Part shown: piece after piece, positions 11,001 through 18,816 of the stretch
How the letters are laid out: every line of letters begins with the position of its first letter
Position numbering within the stretch: the stretch's first letter is position 1
Assembly: GCA_013176395.1 (NCBI GenBank)
Contig: JABMLP010000008.1
Location: forward strand, 1,550,001 to 1,614,000
Direction of reading: 5' to 3'
From: Venturia oleaginea
Lineage: Eukaryota > Ascomycota > Dothideomycetes > Venturiales > Venturiaceae
DNA: 64,000 bases
Program-made: the position numbers and the translations under genes
Notes under the pieces: generated by a model
What the model saw: only the letters and a program-made list of their open reading frames with translations
Database searches by the model: none
What the model was told of the DNA's origin: nothing

Positions 11001-11883
11001 CTCGCTCATCGCGCCCGTTGCCTCTTCGCCTCTCCCTATCATTTCCTCTGCCATGGCTGCCGCCTCCTCTATTATCGCCAATCCGCTCAACACCTCCCCC
11101 ATTGTCGCCACTTCTCTCCCTATCGTCTCCTCCCTCGTGGTTACTCCCCGCGTCCCCTTACCCACATCCATAATTCCTACCGCCTCAATCTCAGCCCCAA
11201 CTCTTCCTACCACCCCCGCAGTCACAACCGTCCCAGTCCGAACAGTTTACGAAGCTACCTTGGACGATCTCTCTTCGACCAAAAACATCGCTACCCAGCA
11301 AATAGGTCCATACGACGGTCTGTTCTACAACAGTATCAATCTCGTCTCACTCGGTAACGTGGGCACAATTACCTCTGGTGTCAGGCCGAGGACTTACCCA
11401 AATGTCGCCACGTATGGTGCTCGTAGCAGTATCACGACGCAGTATGAGGGATCCGTAGCTGATACGTTTGACTTTGAGAGTTTCTATTATGGATGTGCCG
11501 TCGCCACTACTTCTACTGTATGTTTCTCTCATCTTCCTTCTCCCAAACCTTGTCCCCATAAAAAACTCGCTAACCTCATATTACAGATCCGACGATTACC
11601 TCTTCCCTGCCAAATCACAGTTACTGGATTCAAATCCTCCGTCCAAGTCGCCCGCCAAACCTTCGACTTCAGATATAACGTCTTCATCAACGGTCTCACC
11701 CGAGATGTCGTCAAAGCTACTCTCAATGATGCTTTTAGGGGTATTGATACGGTCCAGTTCACGACGCAGTATGGTCTTTCTAGTGTCATTGGTGCGACTT
11801 TGTTGGATAATTTCAAGTATACGACTTCCACGAATGCTAAGGTCAATAAGAAGAAGAATTCGGGGAGGAAGTTTTTTGTTTAG
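5086..11883 (+). CDS. Giant secreted repeat protein, Val/Ala/Ser/Pro/Leu-rich, with conserved C-terminal domain
   Basis: Seen: exons 5086-11517 and 11587-11883, about 2,242 residues after splicing. The frame is open further upstream, but the ATG at 5086 gives a signal-peptide-like start (MQDLVLLVLAARAVAVP) behind a TATA box and C/A-rich leader. Residues from base 5560 to 9540 form 14 tandem units of 90 or 103 residues. Each contains SSVVSSLLGAG and ALPIATSN modules. Shorter related PIVASP/SLLGSALP repeats continue to about 11200. From roughly base 5310 to 11145 there is no Lys or Arg, and only a handful of Asp/Glu. The last 190 residues form a non-repetitive domain with DFESFYYGCAVA and QITVTGFK and two Cys. 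I believe this type occurs at the C-terminus of other ascomycete secreted proteins. Function unknown; a cell-wall or extracellular polymer role is inferred. No GPI signal is obvious. Confidence 0.85.
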   Translation: MQDLVLLVLAARAVAVPLNIGAALGLTATVNLASPLALLSTPVAVVTSLLEGGLPVTTTVLSPVAVVSSLVKSGSALPVAATPLVASPVAVVTSVASSLLGAGSALPIATPVVASPVAIVSSVVGAGSVLPIVTPNIATPAVATPNIVTPNVAVVASVNVNVVSSVVSSLLAAGSGSALPIATSNVALASPLAAVSSVVLSLLGAGAPLPIATSDPALASPLAAVSSAAAAGSVLPIATPNIATPVVATPNIATPNVEVVASVNVNIISSVVSSLLGAGSTLPIATSNVALASPLAAVSSVVSSLLGAGAPLPIVTSNPALTSPLAAVSSAASAATGPALPIATPTGAVVSPVNANVVSSVVSSLLGAGPALPIATSNVALASPLAAVSSVVSSLLGAGAPLPIATSNPALTSPLAAVSSAAAAGSALPIATPNIATPVVATPNIATPNVAVVASVNVNVISSVVSSLLGAGPALPIATSNVALASPLAAVSSVVSSLLGAGAPLPIATSNPALTSPLAAISSAASAAAGPALPIATPTGAVVSPVNVNVVSSVVSSLLGAGSALPIATSNVALASPLAAVSSVVSSLLGAGAPLPIATSNPALTSPLAAVSSAASAAAGPALPIATPTGVVVSSVNVNVVSSVVSSLLGAGPALPIATSNVALASPLAAISSIVSSLLGAGAPLPIATSNPALTSPLAAISSAASAAAGPALPIATPTGAVVSSVDVNVVSSVVSSLLGAGSALPIATSNVALASPLAAVFSVVSSLLGAGVPLPIATSNPALTSPLAAISSAASAAAGPALPIATPTGAVVSPVNVNVVSSVVSSLLGAGPALPIATSNVALASPLAAVSSVVSSLLGAGAPLPIATSNPALASPLAAVSSAAAAGSVLPIATPNIATPVVATPNIATPNVEVVASVNVNIISSVVSSLLGAGSTLPIATSNVALASPLAAISSVVSSLLGAGAPLPIATSNPALTSPLAAVSSAASAAAGPALPIATPTGAVVSPVNVNVVSSVVSSLLGAGPALPIATSNVALASPLAAVSSVVSSLLGAGAPLPIATSNPALTSPLAAVSSAAAAGSALPIATPNIATPVVATPNIATPNVAVVASVNVNVISSVVSSLLGAGPALPIATSNVALASPLAAVSSVVSSLLGAGAPLPIATSNPALTSPLAAVSSAASAAAGPALPIATPTGTVVSPVNVNVVSSVVSSLLGAGPALPIATSNVALASPLAAVSSVVSSLLGAGAPLPIVTSNPALTSPLAAVSSAAAAGSALPIATPNIATPVVATPNIATPNVAVVASVNVNVISSVVSSLLGAGPALPIATSNVALASPLAAVFSVVSSLLGAGTPLPIATSNPALTSPLAAISSAASAAAGPALPIATPTGAVVSPVNVNVVSSVVSSLLGAGSALPIATFNVALASPLAAVSSVVSSLLGAGAPLPIATSNPALTSPLAAVSSAASAAAGPALPIATPTGVVVSSVNVNVVSSVVSSLLGAGPALPIATSNVALASPLAAVSSVVSSLLGAGAPLPIATSNVALASPIAAVSSVVSSLLGAGAALPISTPNVSPIATPNVAPTSTPNVAGATPVVVVNDIVVSSVVSSLIGSGSALPVATSNVVALSSPLAAVSSIVSSLLGAGVALPIPTSNVALATPLAAVSSIFSSLLGAGSALPIATPNVAPIATPNVPAVSSIAGVSVASTIAVVSVSVASPIAGVSVVNPIPVVSSVVSSLLGVGSALPIATPNVAPIATPNVAGASPVAIVSSLIGSGLPITTPLGASPVPIVNSLISSALSVASPIVSSLLGSALPVATPLGGSPVPVVDSLVGSVLSVATPAVSSILGSALPTATPLVASPVPTVNSLVGAIVSPIMGTPIASPIVASPIVSPIVASPIGASPLPIVPSVVSVASSIIATPIGASPIVSPIVAAASPIGASPLPIVSSVVSVASSIIASPIVASPIVAPSLPIISLIAPVASSPLPIISSAMAAASSIIANPLNTSPIVATSLPIVSSLVVTPRVPLPTSIIPTASISAPTLPTTPAVTTVPVRTVYEATLDDLSSTKNIATQQIGPYDGLFYNSINLVSLGNVGTITSGVRPRTYPNVATYGARSSITTQYEGSVADTFDFESFYYGCAVATTSTVCFSHLPSPKPCPHKKLANLILQIRRLPLPCQITVTGFKSSVQVARQTFDFRYNVFINGLTRDVVKATLNDAFRGIDTVQFTTQYGLSSVIGATLLDNFKYTTSTNAKVNKKKNSGRKFFV
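5560..9540 (+). repeat. Coding tandem array of fourteen 270/309-bp units
   Basis: The marker TCCCCCCTTGCC recurs at 6232, 6541, 6811, 7081 and 7351, giving periods of 309 and 270 bp, that is 103 and 90 codons. Counting from the AACGTCAACGTC boundary I find nine 90-residue units and five of the longer type (the first has two extra residues). The sum, 1,327 codons, lands exactly on the start of the first degenerate unit at 9541. The 90-unit carries a PTGAVVSPV linker; the 103-unit replaces it with PNIATPVVATPNIATP. Every unit is itself three diverged modules of about 30 residues. Confidence 0.92.
11518..11586 (+). other. 69-nt intron that keeps the frame open
   Basis: GTATGT donor, GCTAAC branch-like site at about 11569 and TTACAG acceptor. 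The length is 23 codons and contains no stop, so both spliced and unspliced transcripts encode the full C-terminal domain. The intron sits between the two Cys residues of that domain. Confidence 0.7.
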
Positions 11884-12233
11884 GTGATGCTCTTCACAGG
11901 TGATGTTGAGTGGTTGGTTGGTAGTTGGTGGTGTGTGGTTGTTGGCTAAGTTGGAGATGGTTTTTCTTTTCTGATGGTGATGAGGTTTTTTGATACATGG
12001 TTTGGATATTCTCTTCTAAAGGAGGTGTGTTGTTCTGAAGTTAAGATTGGTGGATTTTTATCTCGACATTCTCGCTGATGGATTTGGCGGATGTTCATTT
12101 CTCAGAATTTGCAATCTTTTGAATATTTCTTTAGTCTTCTTATATGTATCATTGAATTAATCTTCATGATTTCACAACTTGTTCGCTACAAAACTTTGTC
12201 TCGCGAGAAATATTCAAATTTCAATCGACGTTG
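11884..12233. other. 3' flank of the repeat gene
   Basis: T-rich, G/T-rich untranslated-looking sequence; no gene seen. It ends at the MULE target duplication. Confidence 0.5.
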
Positions 12234-12623
12234 ATAATAATTTCGGTTAATTGCCGTATGAACATATACATCAAAAAATCTAGTCAACACATAAATCCAA
12301 TTGCTAGGACATACATTGAAAACTGCGCATACATTCGCATACATTCTAGACTGTAAATGTATGTACTAGCAATAAATTTTGTCTATGAATTTGACCCACC
12401 TTTTGATGGCGACAACGTCGCAGTCGCAGTAAGTATACGCGCTATACCGCATGTAAATAGTATATAGAAGGCTTTTATTGCATTTTTGAGCAATTCAGAG
12501 TCAGCTAATATCGTATTTATTAAACTACTCCAACAACCTCCCAACCTCCCTCCCTCCCTCCCTCTATTACAACCCCCGTCAACTCCGCTCTTCCTATCTA
12601 CTTCCCTCACCTTGTACAAGCAG

Positions 12624-14281
12624 TGTGACGGCACGGCACGTGACCATCAAATCACGTGCCATGGCTCGTGCACTTTCCCTACTTAGTCGGAGTTTCCTTA
12701 CGAAACCCTTACAAAACAGCACACACAGCGAGAACTCAATTTTTGGAATTTACAGAAGTATCATCTAAAGATCATCAAAACACCTCTGCCAGTGGCCGCT
12801 CCGGCCTCTAGAGGCCATCGCGCGTCCCTCAGCGTCGATGAGATATCTCTAGAGTCGCCGTCGCGGCCACGGCAGAGCAAGCAGACGAATACATGAGCAA
12901 GCTACACGAACGATGCGTCCACCAAAGACAACAGCAACCATCTAGTCACTATCTCCGGCTAGTCCATCACCCCAGATGACACTGCAACGCTCCGAGTCGA
13001 CGAGTCACCTGCTAGAACGGCAATACCTTCAACACATCTCAAACACCAGACGCCCGGTGCGCAACAATCGGCACCACACACCACTGCAACGACTAGACAA
13101 TCTCTCCCAACGTCTTGGCAAACCGTCCTGCTACAAGCTGTTGCCCAGAGCCTTGAGCCTCTCCCCAAACTGTTGCGTCCCAGTTATGGCATTGGCAAGA
13201 GTAGGTGCGCGACACAGTAAGTAGTAAGGACGCATAGAAGGAGCCTATTGGCGGCAAATCCCCTCCCTGTAAGCTAGCAGACGTAGCCTTGAGCCTCTCC
13301 CCAGACTGTTGCGTCCCAGTTATGGCAGTGGCAAGAGTAGGTGCGCGATATAGCAAGCAGGGAGAGCGACTAGCAGCAGATAGGCTCCGACTATAAGACG
13401 ACAGGTCTACAACACAATCGGTGCGACACGATACGGCAGCTGCTAGAGAACCTCATCTACTATCGTCTCCGCAAACCGTCCTGCTGCAAGCTGATGTCCA
13501 GAGCCTTGAGCCTCTCCCCAAACTGTTGCGTCCCAGTTATGGCATTGGCAAGAGTAGGAGCGCGATATAGCAAGCAGGGAGAGCGACTAGCAGCAGGTAG
13601 GCTCCGACTATAAGACGGCAGGTCTATAGCACGATCGGCGTCATACAATACGGCAGCTACCAGACAGCCTCGTCTACGGGCATACCCGGAGTATCACACC
13701 CAAGTAGCGAAATCACGACTACGATGGTTACTATTGTCTCCAGCATCACACAACCAAATACATCGCCGCATAGGAATCTGGTGCAAGGCAACTTTCACAA
13801 GCAGAAACATACTTAGGGAACCCGTTGGCCTTGAGGGATAAGGCGAAACAGGATAGACAAAGCTGAGCACTAGAGGGAGACTGTAGGTAGAAGGATAGCG
13901 AAACACGAGGCATTGCCTCTTGAGTCTACATAGCACAGATATACTAGCAGAGTAACCAGTATCTACAAGAGCCAGCGGGCATTTGGAGATACTGGTTAAG
14001 GGAAAAGAGGGAGGACGGAGGGGACAGCTGGTCTTGTTTCAGTGAACGGGGCGAAGTGGGGCGCGGTGGATTATATAATCTATCACGTGTCGGCTGTCTA
14101 ATGAAGTCCTCCTAACCGGACATAGCTGCGTGATTAAGCGGCTGCAACCGAGTAGGATAAAATCAATCAATCAATCAATCTTACGAAACCCTTACCTCTC
14201 TCTATCTTAGATCCTAAGTGTAATTCGGTGACATGTTCTGAAGTGCCTTGTGCCTTCGTATGGATATGCCGTGCCGTCACA
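12624..14281. mobile_element. Solo LTR-like element inside the MULE, split by a retroposon
   Basis: Both ends carry TGTGACGGCACGGCA as an inverted repeat (start at 12624, end at 14281), giving TG...CA termini. The 5-bp duplication AGCAG lies at 12619-12623 and 14282-14286. Without the retroposon and its duplication the element is about 175 bp. TG...CA ends plus a 5-bp duplication suit an LTR-retrotransposon solo LTR. The unusually long inverted ends leave a small TIR element (MITE) possible. Related copies lie at 42541 and 43598. Confidence 0.75.
12713..14180 (+). mobile_element. Retroposon copy A with (AATC)n tail
   Basis: Starts AAAACAGCACACACAGCG and ends in GGATAAAATCAATCAATC with several AATC units. 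It is flanked by a perfect 16-bp direct repeat, CTTACGAAACCCTTAC (12697-12712 and 14180-14195). A long duplication plus a simple-repeat 3' tail is the mark of target-primed (LINE/SINE-type) insertion. Inside are three copies of a motif containing GTCCCAGTTATGGCA (near 13177, 13313, 13529). No reverse transcriptase is seen, so it is presumably non-autonomous. An inverted copy lies at 27396-29004. Confidence 0.72.
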
Positions 14282-15865
14282 AGCAGCTCCTGAGTGATTT
14301 GGAGAGCCGCAGTGACGGCAATTGCCTTGTGAACGTTTTGGGCGTTTGTTGGAAGCCTGTAGTATTAAAGTCTGAGTTTCTGCTGTATTGCGAGAGCGCT
14401 TCTTGGTAACTTTTGGTGGTAATGGCTCTTTCTGACTAACCTGAGTAGCCTTAATCTGTAGGAGTTCTTCAAGAGCATCGTCAGCATCGTCAAAGGCGGC
14501 CTCATCTTCAGAAATCTCGGTGTTTTGGGCCTGACGAGAAGATATAATCTCATCGTAAGTAGCATCCATTTCGGCTTCAAGATCGTGATCAAATACCGCC
14601 GCTTCTTCGTCAGATTCCGAGTCGCTAGATGATGAAGACTCGTCTGAGATTTCGATGGTTTCATTACGCTTCCGGCGGCCTTTGGTAGCGGTTTTAGACG
14701 CTGCTTTTGATGATTTTTTACCCTGGGTTGATCGTTCAGCGGCCGTGGCTCCTTTGCGTTGAGAGTCCTTTCGAATACGGCTATTCACATTATGCTTGCG
14801 CATACGAAGATGCTTCGGACGTCCTGGCTTACGATTTGGCTCACTAGGGAGAGTTTGACCATCTGGAATGAGATTCTTGATCAAAACTGGGCGTAGTGAG
14901 CCGCTGTAGGCTTTGCGGTATTGACTGCGCTCGTAAATAGTAGAATTGCCGTCAGTATACACAATTTTGAGGTCGTATTTGAGAGCTAGAATGGCCGCAA
15001 AAACGTGAGCACATGGTAGACGATGGTCCTGACATTCTAGGCAATCGCAGACTCCTTTATCAAGGTCTACAACCCAGCCTGCAGCGCCGGGAGACTCATG
15101 AAGCCTCACAAGGACTACCGTTGGTAGCACTGCGGCGGCGAGGAAGACATTATTCTCTGCTCTCTTGAATCTGTAGAAGGCTCCATTGTATGTTCCGGCT
15201 TCTATAATTGTTTGGTAGATGTCGTTAGTGAAGCCGCTGCCTTCGAGTAGATTGCCGCGTTGTCGAAGATACGATAACATTGGTTTGATCAACTGAAATT
15301 GTATGTTTCAGTCTCCGTCAAGGTCTCGTAAAATAGCCGCCTTTGTGCGATGGGCTTGGCTGTACGAGAGAGTGATGCCAGCCTTCATACGAGCATTAGC
15401 CTTCATACGAGCATTACTCTTTACGGCTTTTGGCTTAGTGGTTCTATCGTTGGTGATAAGGTCTCCATTCAAGCGCTTTTGGTATGCAAGTATGCAACAC
15501 TATGAGGACGTCGACAACCATAATGAGTAGAGACTGGACAGGTATGAGGTATGAAAATGCGTAAAGTTGGTCGAGGGTCGTCGCCAATGAAGGCAATGCG
15601 CGCCTTTAAGGTATTAGCAAAGGGCTGAATTGAGACTGAATAATACCTTAAAACCACAACTCTCAGCTATCTTTTCTCAACATTCTGCTGCCCAAAATTT
15701 GCCGTTTCCATTCAACACTTTGAAAGATTCGTGGGCTTCAATAATCGCATCTGTGACTGCATTTGCGCCGTCTTCCAGGGAGTCAAATTGCATACCAATG
15801 GTGAGGGATGGATAGGGAGGCCTATCTTCAGGCCCAGGGCTTTCGAATGACGATGTGCGAGGCAT
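14207..15865 (-). pseudogene. MULE transposase remnants: N-terminus and SWIM/zinc-knuckle C-terminus
   Basis: N-terminal piece, 15865 downwards: MPRTSSFESPGPEDRP then MQFDSLEDGANAVTDAIIEA, a FAR1/MULE-type DNA-binding start. An in-frame TGA follows at about 15675, then GITLSYSQAHRTKAAILRDL near 15340. The next sequence is the C-terminal part from 15292: SWIM zinc finger CDCLECQDHRLPCAH (C-x-C-x(n)-C-x-H), a basic nuclear-type stretch, an acidic tract and a zinc knuckle CRHCGSPNHSGAAC. The DDE catalytic core between QAHRTK and the SWIM region is deleted. The last 20 or so residues and the stop are read from the LTR-like insertion, so even the C-terminus is altered. Not functional as a transposase. 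Confidence 0.85.
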
Positions 15866-16095
15866 AATTGAGTGCGTAGTGTTGAGTTGTATTAAGTAAA
15901 AAATGTAGATATCAAAATGTGGTAAACAAAATTTAGAGTCACGTACGCGTGTTCGCGAAAGATGCACGAAATTGACCAATTAGGGCAATGTATGTATCAG
16001 CAATTTTTTTCAATGTATGTCCTAGCAATTGGATGTATGTGTTGGCTAGATTTTTTGATGTATGTGTTCATACGGCAATTAACCGATAATAATTT

Positions 16096-16760
16096 TCTCT
16101 CATAACCTTGAAATCTCCACGCTTTCATTACAAGACAAGATCATTAACTACCCTAACAATCCATCATTCATAACATCGACAAACGGCAGAAAAATCGGGA
16201 GACAATTTACTTATTCATTCCTATTTCCTCTCAAACAAAGGATTTTTTCCTTACCTCTATCGTCTCTTATACAACGTCCCTTCTTCTCTTTTCTAAAGTT
16301 GTGTAATTCCGATAAGAGGGTTGGTAGATATTGGTAGATTATTATACCACTTCTCCAGATTCAAGTATTTCTTGAGATCGATTGTCTTTACTGTTTTCAT
16401 ATTGAGTTGTGTTGTGGTTACTTTATCTTGTAATCAGGCCCATTCCCCAATTTACTGCCACTGGGTAAGAAAGTAAGGAATACGAAAGTAAGTTTGAGAC
16501 TACCTCACTCAGTTTTTGTTGAGGTTCCAGGTTTCACTCTTTCCGAACTTGGTACAATAGAATTGAACACGATCGATTCGAATCCCCAAGGTTTTCAAGG
16601 TTGAGGCGAAAGATGAGGGACAAAGTAATATATCTCACCCCAACACCAACAAAATTACAAAGCCGCCATAATCCCATCCTTCTATCTCGACTGGCATTAC
16701 CGAGCCTCCTCACCACTAAGATATCAACTACTCCCGCCACCCCTCAAAATTCAAAATCCA
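16096..16760. other. Intergenic, no gene recognised
   Basis: A/T-rich sequence between the MULE target duplication and the 3' end of the next minus-strand gene. No RNA gene or further repeat seen. Confidence 0.5.
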
Positions 16761-18167
16761 TCAACCTAAAACCCAACCTCGCCTCATCTCCATCCTCTCG
16801 TCAAAACCCATTCCCCCCTCCTTCCACCACACCATCCCCCCCTCCCCACCCCTCCCCCTCCCCGTCCCTCTCCCCTCCCCAAATAGCCTAACCTCAAAAA
16901 CCCCAACAACCCCCCTCTGCAACAACAAAAGCACACCTTCACAATTCTCCTCCGTAAATCTCGTTTTTGCAGGCGGGTTCTTGTCTTCGCTGATGGACCA
17001 GGTGATAATTATTTCATCGACTTTCGCTACACCCTTCCCATTGGCGGCTAGAGGGGAAAATGCCGCAGTCCCTTGTGTCGTCGAAGAGGAAGAAGGAGAA
17101 TTTATCGACTCAGTACCGCAATTCGGCGAGGATGAAGACATAATCAACCCCTCCATCCCCCCCACAATCTCAGAGTATCCTGTCCCCGTCGAAACAATAA
17201 AAACATCCATCCACTCTTTTCCCTGTACACGGAATAAAATCGGGATTTTGGAGGGTTGGACATGTGTCTCTGCTATTTTCAGAGAAGGTGCTGAGGTATT
17301 CTCCGGCTCGGATTTAAGCAAAGGACTCGGTACTGTTTTCTGAACGTTAACATCCACTGATTCTTTCCCCTGTCTAATCTCCATCTCCCCCTCTTCCCTT
17401 CCCTTCCCCCCCTCCCCAAAAATATCCCGGTAATAATCCGGAACAGCACCGCTCTTCTCTTTCCCCCTCGGTTGCGGTGGTCGGAAGACTACATCCTCGT
17501 GATTTGTGGATACATTGACGAGAACGGAGACGAGGTTGAAGAGTTGGAAGTTATGGAGGAGTGTGGTGAATGTTCCCATCAGGCCACTGTTCGATACCGT
17601 ATCTCGTGTGGAATTTCGCTTCGGTTTTCGCGAGCCCATCTCTCCAGCTGCGGAACAGGAACTCGTTCTCGTTGTCTGCCCATCGTCTTCAACGCGACTG
17701 TTTTGCTCCTCGCGATCCGTGGAAACATTAACAGAAACGGATACCAGATTCATAAACTGCATATTGTGAAGAACGGTCCTAAACGAGCCTGGCGAGTCTG
17801 GCGAGTTTGGCAAGTTTGGCGTGTCCGGCGAGTTTGACGTGTCCGGCGAGTTTGACGTGTCCGGCGAATTCTCTGATATCCCATCTACCTCCGAGTCGCC
17901 ATTTCCAGCAGAGGCGAGTAAAGCTTGTTCTCCACCGATACGATCTGGACTATTTCCCATCCTGCCGCGCACAATATTTTCCCGAAAACGAGAAAACGGT
18001 AAATCGATCGCTACTCCCCATCGCATCCCATCAGAACCCAATTCCCAACTGTAAAAACCAATTCGGGGATAAACATACCTATCTTTTATCTTCCCGTCAT
18101 TCGCCAGGAGCGCATCCCCATCCGCATCCCCTCCAAAGCTTCTTCTTGGGACGACTGGCGGGCACAT
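16761..18167 (-). CDS. Unrecognised protein with a duplicated internal module
   Basis: Open frame of 468 residues from the ATG at 18167. I recognise no family. Near residues 100-125 it has short tandem repeats of NSPDTS. It has two copies of one module, HNMQFMNLVSVSVNVSTDRE and HNFQLFNLVSVLVNVSTNHE, about 75 residues apart. The middle is Ser/Glu/Lys-rich and the last 40 residues are Gly/Arg/Trp-rich, mirroring a C/T-rich plus strand. A strong donor AGGTATGT near 18085 suggests the true gene may be spliced near its 5' end, so the first 30 residues are doubtful. The nearest neighbour is the minus-strand HET gene, 650 bp further up. The module duplication and long frame favour a real gene, but I cannot assign a role. 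Confidence 0.45.
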   Translation of the reverse strand: MCPPVVPRRSFGGDADGDALLANDGKIKDRYVYPRIGFYSWELGSDGMRWGVAIDLPFSRFRENIVRGRMGNSPDRIGGEQALLASAGNGDSEVDGISENSPDTSNSPDTSNSPDTPNLPNSPDSPGSFRTVLHNMQFMNLVSVSVNVSTDREEQNSRVEDDGQTTRTSSCSAAGEMGSRKPKRNSTRDTVSNSGLMGTFTTLLHNFQLFNLVSVLVNVSTNHEDVVFRPPQPRGKEKSGAVPDYYRDIFGEGGKGREEGEMEIRQGKESVDVNVQKTVPSPLLKSEPENTSAPSLKIAETHVQPSKIPILFRVQGKEWMDVFIVSTGTGYSEIVGGMEGLIMSSSSPNCGTESINSPSSSSTTQGTAAFSPLAANGKGVAKVDEIIITWSISEDKNPPAKTRFTEENCEGVLLLLQRGVVGVFEVRLFGEGRGTGRGRGGEGGMVWWKEGGMGFDERMEMRRGWVLG

Positions 18168-18816
18168 ACACAGACACACTCACTCTCCAATCCCCAAAAA
18201 TAAAACAAAACCCAAAGGAAAAAAAATAGAAAAAGATATCCTTAAGTTCCCAATCGCGAAACCTGGGATACCTACCTACCGATCCGGTAATCCATCAAAC
18301 GTGACGAAATAATGATGTAATCCGCGTTGCAGATGTCGAGTCGTCTACCAAGATGTAAGGCTGGCTGGCTGACTCGGAGGATGGAATGGAATGGAATAGC
18401 GTATGTGGTACCAATTACCACACTGTCTCGCGACTCGTGGTGGCTTTAGTTAGTATGGTTTTAGCTACGCGGGAATTGGAAAGACGCTGGTTTTAAGGGG
18501 TTGAATTTGAGAGTGGGTATGTTTGGATTTATACGGTACTTTTGATGGATGGATTGGTGAGAGTTTGTGGTGGTGATGTTACGTGGGATGTAATATTGGT
18601 GATTGAATTACATGTCGGGGGAGAATGAATGGATGAAGCTGATGTGTTGCTGGTATACTTTTGACTTCGACTTTGATGAAAGATCTTTTCAAGCGCGAGG
18701 AATGAGGTGGAAAGGTCTTACATGACCCTTCAGACAATTACGAAACTTCGACTGCAACAGTCACGATGCTACGCGCATTCGACTCACGGGGGCAAGTTAA
18801 TAGCAACGAGATCAGC
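18168..18816. other. Intergenic between unrecognised gene and HET gene
   Basis: Nothing gene-like. Contains a short GGAAT microsatellite near 18381-18400. Confidence 0.5.

Larger units (their letters stand above)
12244..16085 (-). mobile_element. Mutator-like (MULE) DNA transposon, internally deleted, with nested insertions
   Basis: TIRs of about 79 bp (12244-12322 and 16007-16085) begin CGGTTAATTGCCGTATGAAC and match with about three differences. A perfect 10-bp duplication, ATAATAATTT, flanks them (12234-12243 and 16086-16095). Known: MULEs have long TIRs and 8-11 bp duplications. Inside, on the minus strand, are pieces of a MULE transposase whose catalytic centre is missing. An LTR-like insertion (12624-14281) holding a retroposon (12713-14180) sits near its 3' end. 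The element without these is about 2.2 kb. Confidence 0.9.

Noticed and set aside
5058..11225. Minus-strand 2,055-codon frame as a gene
   Set aside because: Perfectly overlaps the sense repeat gene, has no promoter or signal features, and its composition follows from complementing the sense codons. Listed only as an observation.
5086..11883. Repeat protein as a Kex2-processed precursor of many secreted peptides
   Set aside because: Such precursors need Lys-Arg or similar dibasic sites between units; the array has no Lys or Arg.
16601..17837. Plus-strand frames opposite the 16761-18167 gene
   Set aside because: C/T-rich mirror of the Gly/Glu/Lys-rich minus frame; no motif continuity.
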